From positions 26,982,863 to 27,046,862 of the forward strand of contig OX344761.1 in the NCBI GenBank assembly GCA_947034895.1: a DNA stretch of 64,000 bases. Reading direction: 5' to 3'. Shown here one piece after another: positions 42,515 through 51,300 of the stretch. How positions within the stretch are numbered: position 1 is the first letter of the stretch; the number at the start of each line of letters is the position of its first letter. This DNA comes from Rhytidiadelphus loreus. Its lineage: Eukaryota > Streptophyta > Bryopsida > Hypnales > Hylocomiaceae. The notes below the pieces were generated by a model. That model was given only the letters and a program-made list of their open reading frames with translations, had not been told where the DNA came from and ran no database searches. A program made the position numbers and the translations under genes.

Positions 42515-42718
42515 GCGCTTCAACGTCCATATTATGAACAATGAACAGAGGGCTTACAGGCGGTGTTTCATCCACCTACCTTCTCATTCATCCAATGTAA
42601 CACTTGAATGTTGAAAAGACAACCTTCTTTTATGCCCAATTTCATGAAATTTTGGTAAATGGTATTATTGTACCATTTACCAAAAATGTGCCAAATTTTG
42701 AAGGCGTTGAGGGGTTAA
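42511..42718. mobile_element. TTAA MITE abutting the previous element
   Basis: Shares TTAA 42511-42514 with the element to its left and ends at TTAA 42715-42718. The ends (GCGCTTCAACG and, in reverse complement, CCCCTCAACGCC) match only moderately. Confidence 0.5.
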
Positions 42719-43061
42719 AGCTGAAATGTCAAAAACGCCTGTGTGAACAAGATTCCGACAAAGACACCCTGCCAGCTCACTCACCTCCGAAGACGAAGAA
42801 AACAAACCGGAAACCACGCAGGGAACCACGCAACCACAGGAACGGGTAGTTCGCTCCCAGAGGGAACGGCGTTCCAGTCCGATTAGTGTACGTAGCGTCC
42901 GCGTAAATACAGGCGCACGTTTCCCGCAGAAGATGAGGACGGAGTCAGAGTTGCCAAGGCCTTCCTGAACAAGACTACGGTAACATCGCTCAGTTGATAC
43001 CCGCTTTCAGATGCTGATGACCAGGCGATCAGTCGTAGGGTTCTCTGGGTACTGCTGTGGT
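42719..43061 (+). other. GC-rich fragment, possible retrotransposon hinge remnant
   Basis: One frame reads QERVVRSQRERRSSP, similar to the basic hinge found before the reverse transcriptase of Ty1/copia polyproteins. No catalytic motif follows. Weak evidence. Confidence 0.2.
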
Positions 43062-43475
43062 GAATGTAAAAAAAAGTCCCCTATTTTGGGCCGTTCTAGG
43101 GTATAATCTTGAACTCCATGAGCTAATTTGGGGTCTCTGATCGCAAAAATGAATTAAAATTTTGCAAAAAAATTCATGTGCGAAAAATAAATAATTCCAG
43201 GGTTTACCCGCAGGGCCGAGCGAGGGGGTCAGTTCACCCGATCAGGGTGGATTGACCCACTCGCTCGTCTTTACCAGGGGTGCAAGTAAAAAAATGCCCC
43301 CTATTTGGGGCCATTCTAGGGTATAATCTTGACCTCACCTAACTAATTCGGGGTCTCTGATCGCAGAAATGAATTCAAAATTTGCAAAAAAATTCATGTG
43401 TAAAAAATAAATAATTCCAGGATTTGCCCGCAGGGCCGAGCGAGTGGGTCAGTTCTCCCTGGTCAGTTCACCCTG
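43062..43475 (-). repeat. Tandem duplication of R3-related unit (about 220 bp)
   Basis: Two consecutive units start at about 43062 and 43282. Both contain CCCCTATTTTGGGCC-like, GGTATAATCTTGA, GGGGTCTCTGATCGCA, AAAAATTCATGTG and CGCAGGGCCGAGCGAG blocks. The central part is the inverse of R3 at 35.8 and 55.5 kb. Confidence 0.75.
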
Positions 43476-43936
43476 GCCGTGCTGTAGCGGAACTACTAGA
43501 GAAATTGCAAGTTACTTCTGTTTGAAGCCACCCAGCGTGGGACGGCTGGGCATTGGGCCACGCTGGCAAATTTGGCGCACGTGGCGGACAATTGTGGTGG
43601 TTTGTCTGAGTGACCGCAGTTTCCAAGACATTCGTGTGGTGTGGGTTTTGAAAGGCTGACTAAGGAGGCGCTAAATTATTGCGGTAAAGTGCTTTGAATG
43701 AATTTCTAAGCTATTGTCCGGGAAGAAAAATTTGAGCCAACTGAACCTTCAGGTGAATACCCTCCAAACCGACACTTTTTTTCTTCTATGTCTAGTTACT
43801 ATTATTATACTGGTAAAGTTTTCATATTTTTTATTGGCACTTGAAAGGAGGTTCCAACGCACTATAGAATGTGACATTTGGATAAGGTATGCAAAAGTTA
43901 TGAAGGAACAATGTTTGGTTGTAAAATGGTTTCTTC
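43476..43936. other. Unassigned sequence
   Basis: Two short plus-strand ORFs (43444-43659 and 43714-43965) lack motifs. Not called as genes. Confidence 0.35.
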
Positions 43937-44127
43937 CACTACAACCAAAGAAAGGGGTGTTTTAAGTATAGTCCTAAAATTGATGACCTCTTAAAATATT
44001 TTTAGTAAAAATTTACTAGAAATACATGAATTTTCAATAAAATTTTACTAAAAAACTCTTTAAAGGTCATAAATGGTAGGATTGTACTACTAGGACTATA
44101 CTTAAAACACCCCTATCTCTTGTAGTG
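43937..44127. mobile_element. Small CACTA-type MITE
   Basis: It begins CACTACAACCAAAGAAAGGG and ends with the inverse of CACTACAAGAGATAGGGG. Inside, GGGGTGTTTTAAGTATAG and TCCTA are repeated perfectly in inverse at the other end. CACTACAAGA is the classic plant En/Spm terminus. 191 bp. Confidence 0.75.
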
Positions 44128-45249
44128 CACATAGGTACATACTTGATTTGAAAGATGTACATAGAGTGAAGATGGTAGTTTAGGCTCAATGGCACATTTT
44201 GGGGTGGCACTAGGAAAAATCTAGGGCCTATAGTGAGCCGCCAATTTGGAGTGGCATTTGTGCACAAACAAGAAATTAGTGATTAAAATAATTTTTAAAA
44301 TTTAGAATCCGATGTGGCACTACTAGAATCATGACAAATTGGTGATTCAAAAAACATTTTAAAATTTAAATTTTTTTAAAATTTCCTTGTAATTGCACCG
44401 TGGCTGGAATCTAAACATTTTCTGTGATAGTTTTCTTAAGGCCTCAAATTTTTGTAATAGTACCTTAGGTTCTCTATAGAATTATGAGGTTATCTATTGA
44501 TATGCTTCAATTATTTCTTACATTTTTACTTGAATTAGTAGGGTTTTTTTTGAAGTATAGAATGGAAAATTTGCCTAAGGTTCTTGTTGTGAGTCAACTA
44601 TTTAAAAAAAATGAATTAGCTCATTTGTAACTTGGCTTTTGGTTCTCTTTGTACTTTGTCCCCAATTATCCTTGATTTTTGTATTTTAGGGTATTTCCAT
44701 GAGTAATTTGTATAAGCTAATTTGTGCACATCTAGTATTGTCACTAATATTACCATTGAGCCTACTTATTATTCCAAAACATAAATTATTAGAATTAGAA
44801 TTTTTTGGATTCAAACACACTTTAGCATGCTTTATTTGAACATCTTGTGAATAAATTGCGAGTTTTAAAAGTACTATTTCTAAATGTATATATCCCAAAC
44901 CAACACTAGGTTGTAATAAATTGTCATATTTTGATTGTGTATATTTTATGCAATTAGTATCAAAGAAAGATTTCCATGCCTTGGGAGGGCTTTGACATCA
45001 AATATTCATTTGAATTTGTAAGTTTGCAACTAATCTTAAGGGATTTATTTCACTTGGTATCGTGCAACTTTCAAAGTTATATGAAATTATGATCAACTTC
45101 AAACTACTCTATCTTTTATTCTATGCCTTCAATGTTTAAATTGATTGAAAGATTGAATCCCAATGGATGCAATAATTAGCTTATAGTGGTATGATGTACT
45201 CATTGTGTGCTGGAAAAAAAATGTACTCATAGTGTAAAACTATGCACCA
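44128..45249. other. AT-rich intergenic DNA
   Basis: No gene or clear element recognised. Confidence 0.45.
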
Positions 45250-45600
45250 TGGAAAAAAAATTTAATTTAAAATTTTTCAGTTTTTAATTCAACCCCTCTC
45301 CCCTTTCAAAAATTTTAATTTTAATTTTTTTTTTGGAGGGGGGTTGAATTAAAAATTAAACTTTTTTAAATTAAACTTTTTTTCCACTCTTCACCCACCC
45401 TCTGTCACCCTCCCCTTCTTGTAATTTTCAGGGGTGGGTGGAAGTGCAAACAATATGGGATATATCCCATATTGCACTTGTATTTGTACCGTATCAGTAC
45501 CCGTATATATTCCAATCCGTATCCGTACTAGTATCAATATCATATTAGTACCGTATTAGTACCCGATCCTGTATCTATATCCGTATTCAAATTTTTTTGA
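45250..45600 (+). repeat. Dispersed repeat R2, copy 3
   Basis: AT-rich inverted stems (TTTTTAATTCAACCCC and GGGGTTGAATTAAAAA), then AACAATATGGGATA and a run of GTATCCGTA/GTACCGTATTAGTA words, as in copies 1 and 2. Confidence 0.6.
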
Positions 45601-45621
45601 GATCAACGGTTGTGAGGGGGG

Positions 45622-45705
45622 GATGCCCTATTTAACTACTTTTGGACTATTCAATGAATTCTGGACTTTGTCGAGGGAGACTTCATTGGGAGACCTCCTG
45701 TTGCT
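45622..45705 (+). repeat. Element R4 terminus carrying the palindrome
   Basis: GATGCCCTATTTAACTACTT, TTGGACT, GAATTCTGGACTTTG and then GGGAGACTTCATTGGGAGACCT, ending CCTGTTG. The same series is found at 56720-56805 and, in shorter form, at 56097-56170. It could mark the left edge of a larger mobile unit covering the genes that follow. Confidence 0.55.
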
Positions 45706-46192
45706 TAGGTTTTGGAGACCACAACGCCTATGAAAGTGGGAAAAAAAGAATGAAGTCCCCCCTGGGCATACCCTTGAAGAGGACAAAGAAACATAATAAC
45801 TAAGACATTTCACCTATTGAACATTTATTCGTACACATTGAGATGAATCATTGGGAGATTTGTCGATGTAGTGCATATCGAAGACATTGGGATCTTTAGT
45901 GTCGCCAAAAATCGATGAAAACGGTTATTATTCACTTACATTATTAGAAGAACTAAGTAAGCAATGAACTGTTAGTATTTCTTCACATAGTTACTTAGGA
46001 TCTGGAAATCTCCCGATATAATCCCGCATTCATTCCTACGGTACAAGAGAACTGTTGGTACGGTCGAATGAAACTTGGAAGTAATTATTAAAAGGTTTAG
46101 GGTGGGTTCACTCCATTTTATTTATATCGATAAAGAAGGTGACAAGCAATTGCCCACAAAAATAAATAAAGGCTGTTCCTACAATATCTATG

Positions 46193-46663
46193 CTAGTGAA
46201 TAACTAGCTCCTTGTGTACATAACACGGAGCTTCTACTTTCAAAAGATCTATATTATCCCTCACGCGTATGGAGGGACCTATCAAATTAGTGTGTGGCCA
46301 CTTCAAAGGATCTAACTCAAGTAGTACAATAGTTTGATTCCAAAGAATGTTGCGCTCTCTAGGGCTACCTAAGATACGCTTCAGTAATCCAGCACGGTTT
46401 GGATAAGGATCATTCTTGTTAGGGTTGCTCGAACCGGCGAAAAAGAGAAACCCCTTCAAAGTCTTTCGTGGGAGTAGACGCCGTACAAGCTCTCCCAAAG
46501 TGGACATATGCATGGAGGAACACAACCCACAGTGAGTTTGTTCAACCAGCTGTCTAAGAAAGTGACAAAAACCAGAAGGAATGTCAACTATTTGAGGAAG
46601 ATCCAAAACACCTCCTTCAACGCATAAAGCACCTGTCAAGACAATGAGAACCGCCTTCTGCAT
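46193..46663 (-). CDS. FCP1/NIF-like pseudophosphatase fragment
   Basis: A 156-codon ORF with weak similarity to the C-terminal phosphatase domain of the neighbouring gene. VLIVLTGALCV stands where the HAD motif I (hhhDxDGT/V) should be. FLRQLVEQTHCGLCSSMHMS corresponds to motif II (FWSS), and NQTIVLLELDPLKWPHTN to motif IV (LLIDDSP...). The nucleophile Asp and the motif IV Asp pair are both missing, so it cannot be an active phosphatase. It may be the last exon of a spliced gene: an acceptor (CTCGATGCAG) lies at its start, and a possible 26 bp upstream exon with good splice sites lies at 47217-47192. It lies about 1 kb downstream of the large gene, on the same strand, suggesting local duplication and decay. 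Confidence 0.4.
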   Translation of the reverse strand: MQKAVLIVLTGALCVEGGVLDLPQIVDIPSGFCHFLRQLVEQTHCGLCSSMHMSTLGELVRRLLPRKTLKGFLFFAGSSNPNKNDPYPNRAGLLKRILGSPRERNILWNQTIVLLELDPLKWPHTNLIGPSIRVRDNIDLLKVEAPCYVHKELVIH

Positions 46664-46689
46664 CGAGAGAACAGTAAGGAAGTGAATTC

Positions 46690-47100
46690 ATCAAACAAAG
46701 GACAACCCTGAACAGCGGGAGATATCTCGATGTTGTTTAAAAGGAAACTGATTTCACTAAGAACCTTAAAACAACCAAAGATCTCTTGATGAATGTAGGA
46801 TGGACACTCACTTCAGTGAGAACCAACAAACCTCAACAGATCTTGCGATAAGCTTTAAAAGGGTATTCTCTTTAGGCAGAAACTCTAAAGAACGGGAGAT
46901 CTCCCGACCAGGTCAAAGTAGACACTAAACTTCAGGGAGAACCCTAAAACAAGGGGAAATCTCCCGATCTGGTTAAAATAGACAATAAACTACACGGAGA
47001 AACTCCAAACAACGGGAGATCTTATGATCACGTTGAAATGGAGACTTCAACCAAACGGGGAACCTCCACCAAACGGGAAATCTCTTTATACAGTAGAAAA
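46690..47100. repeat. Minisatellite of about 60 bp units built on the palindrome
   Basis: About seven units. Each begins with a version of AACGGGAGATCTCCCGAT (complete at 46888-46905; others are decayed, such as ACGGGAGATCTTATGAT) followed by a spacer of 'ggttaaaatagacactaaac...gagaaactccaaa' type. Confidence 0.75.
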
Positions 47101-47616
47101 AATATCTAATATTACTAGAAATTGGATATTAAAGAGATTGAAGGTAGCCTATCTATTTTCAAAGCCGTAAAGGAAAACAATCCATACTCACCATTTCGGA
47201 ATTGCAATATCTTGCAGCTGAAATACCAAGAACATGTACATTGTGGGCACTGTTTGCTACGTATATCTATATGTAAAACATATGGAATGAAGAGGTGATG
47301 AATGACTTACACGTACGCGCGAAACCTCTGCATGGAAGCAGTAAGGAGCTAAAAGTATCCTAGGACCAGAACTCATACATTTTACAGAGGGTGTAAATGA
47401 GAAACCATAATTACAGAAAATATGGATTTTGCATTTACAATGATTTACAGAGAGGTAGCAATTCACTAGTGATCCTAATTTTATAATGTTTTGACTATTA
47501 GACATTTACAAGTTCAAGAACATGTCTACTCAACAATTTACAAATGCATTTACAATTTAAATTACAATTTGTACTCTAATCTACATACAATGCCGTTGAA
47601 GTGGAACACCGCATCT

Positions 47617-47645
47617 AGTAAGGGGAGCTCTCCCGATAAAGCCCC
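47617..47645. repeat. Palindrome copy at the 3' end of the large gene
   Basis: GGGGAGCTCTCCCGA, about 15 bp downstream of the TGA of the phosphatase exon. Confidence 0.6.
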
Positions 47646-47658
47646 ATGCAAATAGGAA

Positions 47659-48314
47659 TCAAGCACATTGAATTCCCGATATGATTCCGAAGCCCAAACT
47701 GGATAAAGGATCCACAGGATACTGCCCGCCAGGAAGTGGATTATTCCTCACATACACCGGCACCGCCTCATTAGACAACAGGAGGCCATCAAGCCACGGC
47801 ATCAAGTGCATGCAGAGGTAGTTGTCATTCATTTCACCGTGGAAGGACTGAGGGTGAACAACGCTATGTGGATCATTCAAGAGGTTCTTTTCTGGACTGT
47901 CGTCAATTAGAAGAACATTGTCCCAAGAAGATGAACGAAGGAGGTGCAGAAATTCCGACAATTCTTTCAAGAAGACAGGTTTATTTGGTGCAACTGGGGC
48001 CCTGTACGTGGACTTCGTGCATGCCCCCTGAGCTAGACAAATGACATTCCGACGGTTGAAGGAGCAATTTTCAAGGACAAGGTCCAACAAATTGTCCATG
48101 GTCTTTGCCCTTACACTACTCCAGAATGCAACGTTCGCTCTACCATGCAGCCAATTCAGAAACGTGGTGACCTGCGGGCGACGCTCAACATGGACTTCAT
48201 TATGGTTATAGGACCTGTGAAGAAGAACTCCATTGAGGTCAAGTACCACTGAGTACTTGCGCTGAGCTACCTTTTTCAATGTCTTTGGTTGGGTCATCGA
48301 TGGTCCGCCACAAT
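47659..48314 (-). CDS. Exon 5 of the large gene: FCP1/NIF-type HAD phosphatase domain
   Basis: HAD motifs in order: VVLDLNGVLLHR (motif I, nucleophile Asp), VAFWSSVRAKT (motif II), KPVFLKEL (motif III Lys) and VLLIDDSPEKNLLND (motif IV Asp pair), all typical of NLI-interacting factor/FCP1-like Ser/Thr phosphatases. The second Asp of motif I (DxD) is Asn here, as in some plant NIF-like proteins, which would weaken acid-base catalysis. An ATG at 48297 could start a free-standing 212 aa protein. However, the acceptor CTGCAG at 48315 and the matching phase-1 donor at 48578 favour its being the last exon of the large gene. The stop is TGA. Confidence 0.8.
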
Positions 48315-51300
48315 CTGCAGTACATTAAAGCATAGTGTAATTAGAGATCAGTCCTTCAAGAAGCGTGATCATTTAAGTAGTAGACTATTAAATGAATTAT
48401 GAAGAAAACATCGGGAAAGCTCTCGTTGATTATCTCTCAATGTTTAGACAGATCATCGAATGTTTAACAGCGGGAGAGCTCCCGTTGATTATGTGTCAAT
48501 GTTTGGACAGATCATTGACTGTTTCACTAGATCTTTCAATAGAAGACCTAGAACTACGCAGGGTGTCCACAGAAGTACCTTTCACGACGTCCTTCGCAGG
48601 CTTTGTGTCCTCCACGTCGACGACCCCCCCAGGTAAATCATTCCCATGTCCTACGCCCTTTCCCTCTGTTTCCAGCGGTCCACGGTCAGAGACAATCTGG
48701 AAAATGTCGTTAAAGATATATGAGTGCGCTGCCCATACGGCCTGCACCTCCCGAGAGGCTCTACTATTCAAATTGGGCGTTTGGCTAGCATGAAAACTAG
48801 GGAAATCACTTAAATTCTGAAATGTATTCCTGATATCAAGTCTGTCCGCATGCGTTAGTCCAGGGTGTGGGACAGCTACCAGCGGATTGACCTTCGGACT
48901 CATTTGAGTCAAGTCCGCCATAGTATCCTGCATTATATTGTCGGCCATTCTCGCATCATGGGTGACCTCTTCGGTCGGAGGCATTGGGAGATCTCGCGAT
49001 GCATCAGTATGCTGCTCCGCGTCCATTCGTTCATTATGACGACTTCTAACCCGGTCAGCAGGCATCGGGAGATCTCCTGTTGCACCAAAGCATTGCTCAG
49101 CCGGAAAGGGTTCTTTACCTAGTGACCCTCCGTCCTTGGGCAAAGACACACTCGAAGGGGCAACAAGAGAAGCACCAACAACTTTTCCTGAACAAGTCAG
49201 AAGAATAGACACCGCGTTGGTCGATTCCGGAGTCCCACCTGCAGCACCCTCTGTCCCTGACGGTTTAGGAGAGGACATGCTTGCGCCCTCATTCCTTCGA
49301 GGCTCCACATTTGAATGCGAAGGAATGTGAGGAGGGTTAGCATCACTTAGGTGTATATCCAGCTTGCGCTTCGTCCTCAACTCCGCCCGCCTTCCTGAAA
49401 TCCTCTGCACTGGTGCAGAGCTTGAAACCTTCCTCACTTTGACCATGCCCGACTTCTCCTATGCACGTCGTTTTCCAGACATTCCACTATGTGAGGCATG
49501 TCTTGAAGATGACTGCACCAAGCCCTCCGGAGGCAGCACTGGCCTTGCTGACTTATCCTGTGAGTGCAACACGTAAGATTTCCTCAAGTGATCACTGTCA
49601 TGCGGAATTCGGAACTGACAGCGGGAGATCTCCCGCTGTTTAGATACAGTGACTAACCTTTTTTTGGGGTGGATCTTTCTCGACGCTTCCATGTCTGCCC
49701 TTGTCTTCTGATGGGTGGTTCACTTGAGGTGGCTTCAGAACTTCTTCCTCATTCACATCACTCTCCGTCTCCTCCGCGATGCGAGTGGCACTTCTCTCCT
49801 TGTCCAAAGCTCTATCATTACGTTCCGCGTCATTCAGATGTGGCGTGTCCTACGCATGACTGTTTTGATCTTCTCGGTTGCCTCCACGCTGGTCCTGCGC
49901 GTCATCATCGTCGTTCGATTGATCTTGCGCGTCATCGTTGTCATTCGACTGACGAGTAGGACTGTTCACAGCTTCCTCGTTGTCTGCATGTTGGTCCTCC
50001 TCTGCATCATCGTCCTCATCCGACTGATGAGCAGGACTGTTCTGAGCTTCCTCGTTGCCTGCATGCTGGTCCTCCTCCGCATCATCATCGTCATCCGACT
50101 GACGAGGAATGTTCTCAGTATGCAGTTGGTCCCAAATCTGTCTCGCAGTCGTGATTGTCTTTGACTATGTGTCCACGTCAAAAACGACTTCGAGTACCTT
50201 AGTCGAGTGAACCTGATAGAATTCAAGAAACATATGTCAGTGCACTATCTTCAAAGTGACTGAATAGGAAAAGAAAGTTGAAGAAAAAAGATCAAGGAGA
50301 TTACCAGTCCAAGGGACGTGAACTCCGGACCACCGTTCACATTCACAATGACCATATTGTCGCTCATGAGGTCAGAGAATATTTCGAGTGCCGCCGCAAT
50401 TGAAAACAAAGGGATCATTGGACGCTTGTAGAAAGTATCCACTTCCTCCAAATCCCTGGAGAGGTACACAGCAGAAATTTCTTGTGCACCCGGGAAGAAA
50501 TTGTGGAAGCTGCTCGTTGAACCGTGGACGTCGTCGTAGGCAAAGAGGAAGACCAAGAAGACGTTGTACTGCGTTCCGGAAACTTGTTTGGGAAAGCCGT
50601 CCTCTTTGTCGGCAATGTAATTCACTACATGCCAATCCTAGACCCTGACCTTCGTCTCCTCCCGCCTCTTCTGCAAGTGTGCAAGAATGTCGTGGAATCT
50701 AGCAGCATCCGTGATGAGAACGGCTGGTGAACGGGCTCTCACAAGGCGTCGAGTGGTGTCTTTGTACTCCAGTGCATCGAACAGCCGCTTCAAATTGCGT
50801 TGCTCCAGGAGTTTCGCACGGGGGCCTACACTTGACACTTCAAACATGAACCAGAAGTACATGTGGGTCTTTGCTTCACTCCGCCATGCCTTCACGGAAG
50901 CCTCTGTCAGAATTTGAGTGATGTCCCAACATTTGTCGTCCATCACCTTGCAGAGGTAGTCCTTGACGAAGTCCTTCGAAACCACGGCCTCCACTTCTTC
51001 CGTACGAGCGCTCATGAACGACTCCCACATGTTCTTCACAGCATTTGGGCAGTTGTCTGGATCGTTAGTCTTGTTGAGGGCCTTTGTTCGACCCTCCAGC
51101 CACTCTTTTCCTAGCTCCGTGTCCATGCTCTTATCCACCCACCATTCAAGTTGCTCCCTGGTGATTTTCTTTTCATCTGCAAATTCATCCCACGCTGCTG
51201 CTGTGTATGGAATGTATTCAGGTTTTTTACTCGGGAGGGGGTGCTGCCTGTAGTGGCACATGAGCTCGTTCTTCATGGCCCGCACCTTCTTCTCCCGGCC

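Noticed and set aside
49966..50226. Met/Arg-rich ORF on the minus strand
   Set aside because: Out-of-frame reading of the acidic Asp/Glu repeat in exon 3.
50372..50730. Several ORFs antisense or out of frame to exon 2 of the large gene
   Set aside because: Shadows of the coding frame in GC-rich DNA, without motifs.
51260..51300. A 38 bp intron (AAG/GTGCGG to CACTACAG) that would also restore the frame in exon 2
   Set aside because: Too short for plant splicing. Loss of one ACTC unit explains the frame change more simply.
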